From Magnetovibrio sp. (GTDB lineage Bacteria > Pseudomonadota > Alphaproteobacteria > Rhodospirillales > Casp-alpha2): a stretch of DNA of 64,000 nucleotides. The translations under genes and the position numbers were made by a program. How positions within the stretch are numbered: position 1 is the stretch's first letter; each line of letters starts with the position of its first letter. The stretch lies in contig PBKU01000055.1 of the NCBI GenBank assembly GCA_002722175.1, forward strand, positions 1 through 64,000, written 5' to 3'. This document shows positions 16,892 through 25,290 of this stretch, piece by piece. Below the pieces are notes generated by a model. It saw only the letters and a program-made list of their open reading frames with translations. It did not search any database and was not told the DNA's origin.

Positions 16892-17875
16892 TTATTTTAG
16901 GTGTGTGGTGAAGAAAGAGACAGTGGATTTAAGGGTATCATCATGCGCCTCTTTTTGATATCCCTGATGTGTGCCTCGCTTTCCACAAGCCTTTACGGCG
17001 CGAGTGATAAATTCCTTCCAGGAAAGGTTTTTCATTGAGTATTTGCCGTCCAGCAAGGTCTCATAACCTTCATCGTCAATGTACGAAGGGCCGCATCGGT
17101 TAAAATGCCATGCCTTGCTGTTGTAGCGCTTACTCACACGTTTGACCCAGCCATGATGGGCCCCTTTATACACCTTAATATGTATGTTATGTCCAGCCTT
17201 CCTCATTCTGTCTACGTACTCAATACAGAACTTCGCTTCGGTGTAGTCATCCTTCTCACCAGCTAAAATCAGAACTGGTGCACGAGTAGGCAAGGGGTTT
17301 TTCCACATTGACATACAGGAAGGATAGACCGGAAGGGAAGCAGCAAAACTGATCCCATCTTTTACGAAAGTGTCTGAAACACGTTTTTCAGTAGCATGCA
17401 ATGATACGATACCGCCAAAAGAATAACCGGTGATACCAATCTTGTCGGGTATAATCCGAGGATGCTTCTTCAATGCTTCCATGGCGCTGAATGCGTCAGC
17501 TATGCGGGCAGCTTTGCTTAACCGCGTTTGGTCCTTGGATGTTTCCCCCATGCGGCGTTTGGTATAACTATCAATTGCGAGCATCGCAATACCGGCCTTG
17601 TTAAGTGCCGGTGATAACTCGTTATACCAGGCTTTAAGGTTTTTGACTGTTCCAGAACCGTGGACAACAATAACAGCCGGAACTTTCCCGCTGCCATCCG
17701 GCAATGAAAGCTCGCCCGTTATTTCCTGGGATTTCGTTTTCCAGTTACCGGATACGATCTGCGAGAGTGCGTCGGGTGTATGTGATCCAAACGTTATCTT
17801 TTCGGCAACGCTGTTACTGCAAGTTAGGACAATGCATGTTGCAGCTGCTACAATTTTGCTTATTAGTTTAATCAT
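16892..17875 (-). CDS. Secreted alpha/beta hydrolase, dienelactone-hydrolase family
   Basis: Likely exported esterase-type hydrolase. From the ATG at 17875 there is a signal peptide (basic start, hydrophobic core, cut near SVA-EK). The fold shows the oxyanion HGSG motif, nucleophile Ser in GYSFGG, acid in AGEKDDY and catalytic His in GAHHGW. The open frame extends 23 codons further upstream, but GGGA eight bases before 17875 and the signal peptide decide the start. It is convergent with the methyltransferase. Substrate unknown; the Cys residues in the C-terminal half may form a disulfide in the periplasm. Confidence 0.82.
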   Translation of the reverse strand: MIKLISKIVAAATCIVLTCSNSVAEKITFGSHTPDALSQIVSGNWKTKSQEITGELSLPDGSGKVPAVIVVHGSGTVKNLKAWYNELSPALNKAGIAMLAIDSYTKRRMGETSKDQTRLSKAARIADAFSAMEALKKHPRIIPDKIGITGYSFGGIVSLHATEKRVSDTFVKDGISFAASLPVYPSCMSMWKNPLPTRAPVLILAGEKDDYTEAKFCIEYVDRMRKAGHNIHIKVYKGAHHGWVKRVSKRYNSKAWHFNRCGPSYIDDEGYETLLDGKYSMKNLSWKEFITRAVKACGKRGTHQGYQKEAHDDTLKSTVSFFTTHLK

Positions 17876-18089
17876 GTGCCGTATCCCACGCCAAAAAATT
17901 TGTCTAATTAGCGTCTCCGCATACGCATTGTTCTTTATATACACAGGGAGGTCAAATGCTATCAGAACGGTAGCATGGCCTTTTGATCCAGAGGTCTCTA
18001 TTGACTGAAGTTCGGTCGTTCTAGCTTACTTGACAGTTTTAAGAAAACTAAGTTAACTCTAACTTCAAGAAATAAAGAAGGGTAGAATA

Positions 18090-19052
18090 ATGAGAGTAAT
18101 CAAAGCAACATTTATAGCTGCTGTATTTTCAATTTTAGCTTCTTTTGCGAGCTTTGCTGAAAAAGTAAAAATTGGAGATCCAGGGTGGACAGGAGCTACT
18201 GCAATTGCAAATTTACTTGCTGCAGTGGTCATCGACAAAATGGGTGGAGAAGCAGAGTTAGTGCCGGGCAACAATACTGCAATCTATGGTGCTATAGACA
18301 GAAGTAAAGGTGAAATAGAAGTACATCCTGATATCTGGTTGCCTAATCAAGAGGCTTATACAAATGAATTAGTTCCAAAAGGAACTCTTAAAGTTAGCAA
18401 AAAGCCATACGAAGGTAATCAGGGTTACTGCGTATCACAGCAATTTGCAAAAAAAATGAATATAACTGCGATTGAAGATTTAGGCAGACCTGAAGTTGTT
18501 AAAGCTATGGATAGCGATGGTAATGGAAAAGGTGAATTTTGGATTGGTGCCGATGGATGGGCTTCAGCAAATGTTAATCAAGTCAAACTAAGAGATTACA
18601 AATTGTATGATGCAGGAATTGAGCCGATAAGGGCCGCAGAAGCAGTTAAAAATGCGAGAGTTATGGACTCGATTAAGAAAGGCGAAGGTTACGCTTTTTA
18701 TTGTTACAAACCACACGCAATTTGGGGAATGGCGGACGTAGTTATGCTTGAAGAGCCAAAATATGATCCAGCTAAATACAAAATGATTCAACCAAAAGCA
18801 GATGCAGATTGGTACAAAAAATCTTATGTTGCGTCTAAAGATGCATTGAAAAAAATTCAGATTGGCTGGGGAACTTCCCTGGAAAGTAAATCTCCGGCAA
18901 TTGTAGAGTTTTTTAAAAACTTTCAGATCACAGCAGATGATGTTTCATGGATGGCTTACGAAGTATCTGTTAAAAAAAGGGACCCTGGTGAGGTAGCAAG
19001 AGATTGGATGTCAAAAAATAAATCGACAGTCGATGGTTGGTTAGGATTATAA
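18090..19052 (+). CDS. proX: Glycine betaine/proline-type ABC transporter substrate-binding protein
   Basis: Periplasmic binding protein for a quaternary amine such as glycine betaine or choline (OpuAC/ProX fold). A cleavable signal peptide occupies the first ~23 residues. Aromatic-cage candidates are Trp33 (DPGWTG), Trp83 (HPDIWLPN), Trp157 (DGWASAN) and Trp212 (AIWGMAD). AGAAGGG lies just before the ATG. A strong hairpin separates it from the ATPase gene, which fits higher expression of the binding protein. Codons are visibly more A/T-rich than in surrounding genes, pointing to possible transfer. Confidence 0.88.
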   Translation: MRVIKATFIAAVFSILASFASFAEKVKIGDPGWTGATAIANLLAAVVIDKMGGEAELVPGNNTAIYGAIDRSKGEIEVHPDIWLPNQEAYTNELVPKGTLKVSKKPYEGNQGYCVSQQFAKKMNITAIEDLGRPEVVKAMDSDGNGKGEFWIGADGWASANVNQVKLRDYKLYDAGIEPIRAAEAVKNARVMDSIKKGEGYAFYCYKPHAIWGMADVVMLEEPKYDPAKYKMIQPKADADWYKKSYVASKDALKKIQIGWGTSLESKSPAIVEFFKNFQITADDVSWMAYEVSVKKRDPGEVARDWMSKNKSTVDGWLGL

Positions 19053-19073
19053 GTTAATAATTCAAAACATATT

Positions 19074-19105
19074 TACCCGGCAACATAATAGAATGTTGCC
19101 GGGTA
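19074..19105 (+). terminator. Hairpin between binding protein and ATPase (attenuator/stabiliser)
   Basis: A perfect 13-bp stem (19074-19086 with 19093-19105) and a 6-base loop are followed by a T-rich tract (TTTATTTATTATTTT). It is placed to reduce read-through from the binding-protein gene into the ATPase gene or to protect the 3' end of the upstream mRNA. Confidence 0.7.
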
Positions 19106-19141
19106 TGGCTTTATTTATTATTTTCAACTAAACGCAGCTTC

Positions 19142-20191
19142 ATGGAATCAGCCATACAAATTCAAAATGTTTGGAAAATTTTTGGTAATACTTCCAAAGA
19201 AGCGTTAGATGCAATTCAAAATAAAAAAATTTCTAAGCAAGAAGCCTTAGAGCGTTTCAATTCAGTCATTGGAGTTTCTGATGTCTCTTTTAATGTAAAA
19301 AAGGGAGAGATTTTCTGCGTAATGGGTCTTTCTGGCAGTGGAAAATCAACATTAGTAAGACATATCAACAGACTTCTTGAACCAACCTCAGGAAAAGTTT
19401 TGATAAACAATCAAGATGTAATGCAACTTGATAAAGAAAATCTGGGAGAGCTTAGAAATAAAAAAATTGGAATGGTATTTCAAAATTTTGCGTTAATGCC
19501 CCACAGATCAGTGCTTGATAACATAGCAATGCCTTTGGAAATAAGAGGCGTGAGCAAAAATGACAGACTAGATGTAGCCAACAATATTTTAAACGTAGTT
19601 GAGTTGCAGGGATGGGGAAATAAATATGCTCATGAACTATCTGGTGGAATGCAACAAAGAGTTGGGCTTGCGAGAGCGCTTGCTGCAGATCCCGAATTTC
19701 TTTTAATGGATGAACCTTTCAGTGCTCTTGATCCATTGATCAGAAGGCAGCTTCAAACCGAATTTATCAAGCTTTCTAAACAGATGAAAAAAACCACTGT
19801 CTTCATCACTCATGATCTAGATGAAGCTGTCAGGGTTGGGCACAGGGTCGCAATCATGAGGGACGGTGCTGTAGTGCAAATTGGGACGCCGGAGGAGATC
19901 GTTGTTAATCCTGCTGATGAATATGTGGCCGATTTCGTAAAAGGAATTTCCAGATTAAAAGTTATTCAGGCAAAAACTATTATGCAGTCTATGGATAATT
20001 ATATAATTTCAGCTGGTAATCCTGTGACTGAGAATGAAAGAGTAAATGAAAACGACCTATTAAGTGAACTTATAGAAACTTCGGTATTAAAAGATAAACC
20101 GATAATAGTTGTGAACAATGAGAACATGGAAATTGGATTTATTACTCAATCCGATTTATTAAAAGCAGTGATTGAAGGAAATGATAATTAG
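19142..20191 (+). CDS. proV: Glycine betaine ABC transporter ATPase (ProV-like)
   Basis: Energises import of the compound bound by the upstream SBP. It shows the ProV-type N-terminal extension (VWKIFG then AL..IQ), Walker A GLSGSGKST, Q-loop, signature LSGGMQQRVG, Walker B LLMDEPFSALDP and the H-loop THDLDEA. After about residue 270 there is a short, reduced regulatory region in place of full tandem CBS domains. It overlaps the permease start by about 11 bases. No clear ribosome site precedes the ATG at 19142. Confidence 0.92.
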   Translation: MESAIQIQNVWKIFGNTSKEALDAIQNKKISKQEALERFNSVIGVSDVSFNVKKGEIFCVMGLSGSGKSTLVRHINRLLEPTSGKVLINNQDVMQLDKENLGELRNKKIGMVFQNFALMPHRSVLDNIAMPLEIRGVSKNDRLDVANNILNVVELQGWGNKYAHELSGGMQQRVGLARALAADPEFLLMDEPFSALDPLIRRQLQTEFIKLSKQMKKTTVFITHDLDEAVRVGHRVAIMRDGAVVQIGTPEEIVVNPADEYVADFVKGISRLKVIQAKTIMQSMDNYIISAGNPVTENERVNENDLLSELIETSVLKDKPIIVVNNENMEIGFITQSDLLKAVIEGNDN

Positions 20192-21689
20192 AAAAGATAA
20201 TAAAATCTTATCTAGATCTGAATTGATTAGAAGTTTTGTAATATCTAATCCTGATTACTATACAGCTGAATTTAAAAAAATAGGCAGCAAACCCTCATAT
20301 TCATTTTCATTTAATTTCTTTGCATCGTTGCTTGGGCCTGTTTGGTTCGGAATGAGGAATATATGGAATTATGCTTTAGCGTTCTTGATAATTGAAACTT
20401 TTGCAGTTGTTCAAATTGTAAGGGGTCTTTTTGGAAACATAACAAGAGATGCTCTAGAAAAAATTGAAAAAATTCAATCAACCATTGATTTTAGAAATAA
20501 GCAGCTTGAGGCAGCCATACAGAATAATCCAGATAAGGTTGACGTTTATGAAAGAGCAATAAAATCGCTTGAACTTGCGATGGAAGAATATGTTTTAGAT
20601 GTACAGAAAATTGAAGCCTCAGCAGTGTGGATTGTTGTTTCTGGAATAGCCCTGCTCATCATTATTAAATTCGTTCAAGGAATAATGGCAAACAATATTT
20701 TAGAAAAAAGATATTCGGAATGGCTTTCCAATAGATTAATTAATCCAGGAATGACAACTAAAAATTACTTGTTAAGTATCGGTTTTTCTTCTGTGATAAT
20801 GTTTTTCCCAGTTGTTCACTATAGTTTTCCAGGTTTTTTTGCTGTTATGAATGACTTTCCTACACATCCAGAGATAAGACTTGCCTCTATAAAATGGGTT
20901 GAGACTATTTTTGATTACGCTGTTATCAAAGGTGATGCTGTTTTTACTGCAATAACTATTGGTATAAGGTCTGTCTTGGATTTCCTGGAATTATTATTTG
21001 TAAAAACCCCATGGATTGTAATCATTACTACAATTGTAGTTTTAACCGCTTTATCTGCAGGTGTTAGAACTGCAATCTATTCTGCTGGATTTTTAGCATA
21101 CATGGGATTTTTAGGTTTTTGGGTGAAAGCAATGACTACGCTTGCACTACTGGGAACTGCTGCAATATTAAGTATCGTCATTGGGATACCTCTTGGAATC
21201 TACTGTGCGAGACATCAAAGATTTTATTCAATGATTAGACCGATCATGGATTTTATGCAAACTATGCCTGCATTTGTTTTCATGATACCTGTCATTGCGT
21301 TTTTTGGAACTGGAAAAGTTGCCGCTGTAATCATTACAATGATTTTTGGCGGAACTCCCGTGGTACGACTTACTGTCTTAGGCTTAAGAGGGGTTCCTGA
21401 AACAATAAGAGAAGCCGCAATAGCATACGGAGCATCGAAATGGTATTTATTAAGAAAGGTTGATCTGCCGCTTGCAACACCATCAATACTTGCGGGGGTT
21501 AATCAGACTGTAATGTTAAGTCTGGCAATGGTTGTAGTAGCTTCACTGATTGGAGCGAAGGGATTAGGTCAAGATGTTCTTGAAGCTCTGCAATATGCAA
21601 ATGTTGGCCAAGGCATTTTGGCAGGTATTGCAATCTTATTTGTCGCATTGATTTTGGACAGAGTAGTTCAGGGTCGGAAAAGAGTTTAA
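20181..21689 (+). CDS. proW: Betaine ABC transporter permease with large N-terminal extension (ProW-like)
   Basis: Membrane subunit of the betaine transporter. The last ~250 residues are a normal ProW permease with the EAA loop (GVPETIREAAIAYGASKWYLLRKVDLPLA shortened here: EAAIAYGAS). The first ~230 residues are extra: a segment resembling DUF2628 (ASLLGPVWFGMRNIW), a membrane pair, a charged helical stretch likely to form a coiled coil (about 95-150) and another membrane helix. ATG at 20181 is preferred; a TTG at 20172 is possible. The gene is as A/T-rich as its two partners. The extension may sense turgor or ionic strength, which is speculation. Confidence 0.85.
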   Translation: MIIRKDNKILSRSELIRSFVISNPDYYTAEFKKIGSKPSYSFSFNFFASLLGPVWFGMRNIWNYALAFLIIETFAVVQIVRGLFGNITRDALEKIEKIQSTIDFRNKQLEAAIQNNPDKVDVYERAIKSLELAMEEYVLDVQKIEASAVWIVVSGIALLIIIKFVQGIMANNILEKRYSEWLSNRLINPGMTTKNYLLSIGFSSVIMFFPVVHYSFPGFFAVMNDFPTHPEIRLASIKWVETIFDYAVIKGDAVFTAITIGIRSVLDFLELLFVKTPWIVIITTIVVLTALSAGVRTAIYSAGFLAYMGFLGFWVKAMTTLALLGTAAILSIVIGIPLGIYCARHQRFYSMIRPIMDFMQTMPAFVFMIPVIAFFGTGKVAAVIITMIFGGTPVVRLTVLGLRGVPETIREAAIAYGASKWYLLRKVDLPLATPSILAGVNQTVMLSLAMVVVASLIGAKGLGQDVLEALQYANVGQGILAGIAILFVALILDRVVQGRKRV

Positions 21690-22015
21690 AACTCTAATGA
21701 CCAAAACCAATCAAATTTTGTTAGCAAATACCTATTGATCTTTTGGTTGCGTATGTCCAGTAGATGATATTGTTGCTTTTTATAGCTTAGTGACATAATT
21801 AAAAGAAACGTTGGTTTATCTTGCAATTCTTAGGGTTTATTAATAGTCGATGATACGTTTTACTTAAGGCTGACTATTTATGCATAAACTAGCGCCAAGC
21901 TGGATCGGTTTATATCATTGATTGTAACATTGATACATGCACGTTAATTCATTATCGTACTACAAGATATTTTAAATAACCCCAAAAACAAAATTTATAA
22001 CAGAAGGAGAGGTTC
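21690..22015. other. Intergenic region before TRAP operon
   Basis: About 325 A/T-rich bases with no credible ORF or RNA. A clear ribosome site (AAGGAGAGG at 22004-22012) lies at the right end in front of the GTG start of dctP. The promoter of the TRAP operon should be here but no convincing -35/-10 pair was picked out. Confidence 0.4.
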
Positions 22016-23005
22016 GTGAAACTGATTTTAACCGCTTTACTTATCTTAGTTGCCGGCGTTTGCAACCCAGCTTTGACTAAAGCTGAGAAAATTATCCGGG
22101 TTACCTTGCAATTACCGGAAACGCATTCACTTGGACAAAATTGGCTTTCTTTCAAGTCTATCGTTGAAAAGAAATCAGGGGGTAGTCTAAAAGTTCAGTT
22201 ATTTCCGTCTGCCCAGCTCTATAAAGACAAGCAAGTGCCTGAGGCTGTTGGTTCCGGTGCAGTAGAAGCCGGCTCTGCATTTCTAGGTCGTTTTGCTGGA
22301 AGTGTTCCGGCGGTTGAGGTCATTAATGTACCTTTTTTGTTTGATAATGAAGCAGCGTTACGTGCTGCTGTCTCAACGGGTTCAAAAATGCGCAATATCC
22401 TTGATACTGCCGTTCTAAAAGAAACAGGGGCTAAAGTTCTCTGGTGGCAGGCATTCGGTCGGAATGTATATTTAAACAATGATAGCCCCATTCGATTGCC
22501 CGCCGATATCAAGGGTAAAAAAGTTCGTACTTATGGTAAAATACTCGGCTGGACCATTGAAGCTCTGGGGGGAGCACCAACACTAATGTCCGGATCGAAG
22601 CAATTTCTGGCTTACCAGCAAAAAGCCGTTGATGTTGGGATGACAGGTGCTTCAGCCGTCAAAAGCCGAAAATTGTATGAGGTGATGAACCACATGACAT
22701 TAAGTTTTGACAGTGCTATAGAGTTTGTTGCTGTGATGAATAATAAGTTTTTTGAAGGTCTCTCAAAAAGCAATCAATCTATTATTTTGGAAGCATCAAA
22801 GATAGTTGAAAAACAGTTGCGTGATCAAATTTATGCAGAAGAGTCTGCTATAGTTGATGAGCTTAGGTCAAAGATGACTGTTACGGACCTTTCAGAAAAT
22901 GAAAGGGCAAAATGGCGAGCTGCTACAGAAGGCGTCGTAGACCGATTCATTAAGGAAAGAGGTAAGAATGCTGAATCCGTTATCAAGGCGGTTCGCAAAA
23001 AATAA
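22016..23005 (+). CDS. dctP: TRAP transporter substrate-binding protein DctP
   Basis: Periplasmic receptor of a three-part TRAP importer for an organic acid. The start is GTG behind AAGGAGAGG. A signal peptide of ~23 residues (ending ALTKA) is followed by the DctP fold: LPETHSLGQNW, FPSAQLYKDKQVPEAV, VINVPFLFDN and a helix with KGKKVRTYGK carrying the family's substrate-contacting Arg. The two membrane subunits follow at 23101 and 23638, separated by a hairpin. The substrate cannot be told. Confidence 0.92.
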   Translation: MKLILTALLILVAGVCNPALTKAEKIIRVTLQLPETHSLGQNWLSFKSIVEKKSGGSLKVQLFPSAQLYKDKQVPEAVGSGAVEAGSAFLGRFAGSVPAVEVINVPFLFDNEAALRAAVSTGSKMRNILDTAVLKETGAKVLWWQAFGRNVYLNNDSPIRLPADIKGKKVRTYGKILGWTIEALGGAPTLMSGSKQFLAYQQKAVDVGMTGASAVKSRKLYEVMNHMTLSFDSAIEFVAVMNNKFFEGLSKSNQSIILEASKIVEKQLRDQIYAEESAIVDELRSKMTVTDLSENERAKWRAATEGVVDRFIKERGKNAESVIKAVRKK

Positions 23006-23026
23006 TCATTTACTCGAGTTTGTTGT

Positions 23027-23059
23027 TGGAGTGGCCCACAGGCCACTCCATTTTCTTCT
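23027..23059 (+). terminator. Hairpin after dctP (partial terminator)
   Basis: A perfect 10-bp stem (TGGAGTGGCC at 23027-23036 with GGCCACTCCA at 23041-23050), loop CACA, then TTTTCTTCT. It lies between the binding-protein and small-permease genes and probably lowers expression of the membrane subunits. Confidence 0.75.
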
Positions 23060-23100
23060 ATGCGGCAGACTAAAAGGCTTTTAATAGGTCAAGGTTTAGA

Positions 23101-23616
23101 ATGACAGGGCTATTTTTGACGATCGATAGAATTTCAGAGTTTTTTGGGAAGTTGTCGGCCTGGATTTATTTTTCTATTGGTTTTTTTATCACCTACGAAA
23201 TTATTGTCCGCAACGACATCGTTCGTCAGTTTCTTGGTACGGCTCCAACTATCTGGGTTGATGAGCTCAGCAGAGTTTTGCAGGTTTGGGCTGCATATCT
23301 GGGTGCTGCTTATGTTCTAAAAGAGCAGGAAATGGTAACTATAGATGTGGCTTTCAAGAATCCGAATTCCCTCGCACGGCGTTTAGCTGAAACAGTTGCG
23401 CTTATGTTTATGCTTGTTTTTGCCGGAGTATCGGTTTTTTTCGGATTTCAGCTTTGGCTCAAGTCAACTCTTGCCGGCCATACTACGGATAGCTTCCTGG
23501 GACTTCCTAAATGGTTTACGCATAGCTCGGTCTGGGTGGGATTTGCATTACTGTTCTTTCAGAGTTTAGCTCAGGTTTGTCGTGTCTGGAATACTAAGAA
23601 AATCAACCGAACCTAA
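23101..23616 (+). CDS. dctQ: TRAP transporter small permease DctQ
   Basis: Small membrane subunit with four hydrophobic helices (171 residues). Family features include WVDELSRVLQVWAAYLGAAYVLKEQEMVTIDV between helices 2 and 3, read here in short pieces such as DELSR and GAAYVL. It works with DctM at 23638 and the receptor at 22016; spacing of 21 bases to dctM indicates one transcript. Confidence 0.9.
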   Translation: MTGLFLTIDRISEFFGKLSAWIYFSIGFFITYEIIVRNDIVRQFLGTAPTIWVDELSRVLQVWAAYLGAAYVLKEQEMVTIDVAFKNPNSLARRLAETVALMFMLVFAGVSVFFGFQLWLKSTLAGHTTDSFLGLPKWFTHSSVWVGFALLFFQSLAQVCRVWNTKKINRT

Positions 23617-23637
23617 GGCAAGAACAAGGTAGCTCTG

Positions 23638-24906
23638 TTGGAAACTATTATTATACTGACTGCCCTAATAGCCCTATTAATATGTCGGACGCCGGTTGCT
23701 GCAGCGTTAGGCGGGCTTGGTGTTGTTCTTCTTTATTTAAAGGAACTACCGCTAGTCAGCGTACCCCAGCGTCTTTACGGGACCATGGATAGTTTTGAAT
23801 TGCTTGCCGTCCCAATGTTCCTATTGATGTCAAACATACTTTTACGGGCAGGTGTTGGGAAGGATCTATATTCCGCGGTCCAAAGCTGGGTAGGTCACTG
23901 GCCCGGGGGACTAAGCGTAGCAACAATTCTGAGTTGTACAATATTTTCTGCTATATCCGGGTCATCTGTCGCGACGGCAGCCACGATCGGAACCGTTGCA
24001 ATTCCAGAAATGACAAAGCGAGGATATGATAGGACGTTTGTGTTGGGAATGCTAGCTGCCGGTGGTACGCTCGGAATATTGATACCGCCATCAATCCCTT
24101 TGATCATATACGGCGTGGTCACGGAAACCTCCATACCGACATTATTTCTTGCTGGCATCGGTCCCGGCCTATTCTTAGCGATGCTATTTATTGTTTATGG
24201 TGTCTCTTACTCTCATTTGTATGGCAATCAGAGGTCAGATGAAAAAGCAGCTTGGCGGGTACGTTTACGTGAGACTCTTAAAGTGCTGCCGCTATTGATT
24301 TTGGCGACAACAATTATAGGGTCTATCTATACAGGGGTGGCCACTCCATCGGAAAGCGCGGGACTAGGTTTTGTTTTGTCAATTATAATAACAGTCTCCA
24401 TGCGGCGCATGGACTGGGACAAGATCAAAGAGGCTACTTATACTGCAATGAAAACGACGGTTATGGTCTTTCTTATTGTAGCCGGGGCAAAAGTCTTTTC
24501 TTATGCGATTACTCTTTACCTTATACCACAGTCCATTAGTCAGTTTCTGACCAGCAATATATCGGACCCTGGCTTATTTATGCTGGCTGTAGGGAGTACA
24601 CTTTTGATCATTGGATTTTTCCTGGAGGCTCTTAGCATGCTTCTTATTATGGTTCCCGTCTTGTTTCCTGCTCTTGAGGCAATGTCGATTGACCCCATCT
24701 GGTTTGGGATTTTTTTCGTTATTTTAATTGAAACCGCCCTGATCACACCGCCTGTGGGATTAAATCTGTTTATAATACAAGCTGTTGGGAAGGCGAAGAT
24801 TGAAGAGGTAGCAAAAGGAGCACTCCCTTTCGTAGCCTTAATGCTGGCAACAGCCGTTCTACTGTGGTTCTGGAAGGATTTAACTCTATTCATACCCTAT
24901 AATTAG
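23638..24906 (+). CDS. dctM: TRAP transporter large permease DctM
   Basis: Ion-coupled transport subunit with about 12 membrane segments (422 residues). DctM signatures are LLAVPMFLLMSN near residue 60, SGSSVATAATIGTVAIPEM, AAGGTLGILIPPSIPLIIYG, TPSESAGLG and TPPVGLNLF near the C-terminus. TTG start with AAGG about 9 bases upstream; no in-frame ATG is better placed. It ends the TRAP operon. Confidence 0.92.
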   Translation: METIIILTALIALLICRTPVAAALGGLGVVLLYLKELPLVSVPQRLYGTMDSFELLAVPMFLLMSNILLRAGVGKDLYSAVQSWVGHWPGGLSVATILSCTIFSAISGSSVATAATIGTVAIPEMTKRGYDRTFVLGMLAAGGTLGILIPPSIPLIIYGVVTETSIPTLFLAGIGPGLFLAMLFIVYGVSYSHLYGNQRSDEKAAWRVRLRETLKVLPLLILATTIIGSIYTGVATPSESAGLGFVLSIIITVSMRRMDWDKIKEATYTAMKTTVMVFLIVAGAKVFSYAITLYLIPQSISQFLTSNISDPGLFMLAVGSTLLIIGFFLEALSMLLIMVPVLFPALEAMSIDPIWFGIFFVILIETALITPPVGLNLFIIQAVGKAKIEEVAKGALPFVALMLATAVLLWFWKDLTLFIPYN

Positions 24907-25290
24907 CTATAGTGATATAATGATTAGGTCTTCGATTTTTGAAAGATGGGCAAGATAATAATTTGGTTTGCCTAGGAAAGAGTTTATAAAAGAAAGTGTT
25001 AAAATCTCTCGTGCTGATAAGAAACAAAAAGTAATTAATGGCCAAGATTATTTAATATACTTGACTTTATATTGATGAAAGCGCACGTATGCGTCTGCGA
25101 AATTCCCTTTTTGAATAAGTTTCAAGTTTATTTACTTGTTAAGCATCTAGAACTTATCTTTAAATTGCCGGTATCTCGTTTGGCATCATCTTAAAAATGC
25201 TATGCCTATTGAAAACTCCTGCCTAGTACTGGTGGTTCGTGCACCTTTAAAGGGTGCGCTTTGACATTTTGATGAGAGAAAAAAACCGTT
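24907..25290. other. Intergenic region / leader of second RhlE gene
   Basis: About 380 bases without a credible ORF. A short hairpin (GCACC with GGTGC, about 25240-25256) followed by GCTTTGACATTTT lies some 35 bases before the helicase start. It may be a weak terminator or part of a structured leader, as cold-induced helicase mRNAs often have long 5' UTRs. No known RNA family was recognised. Confidence 0.35.
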
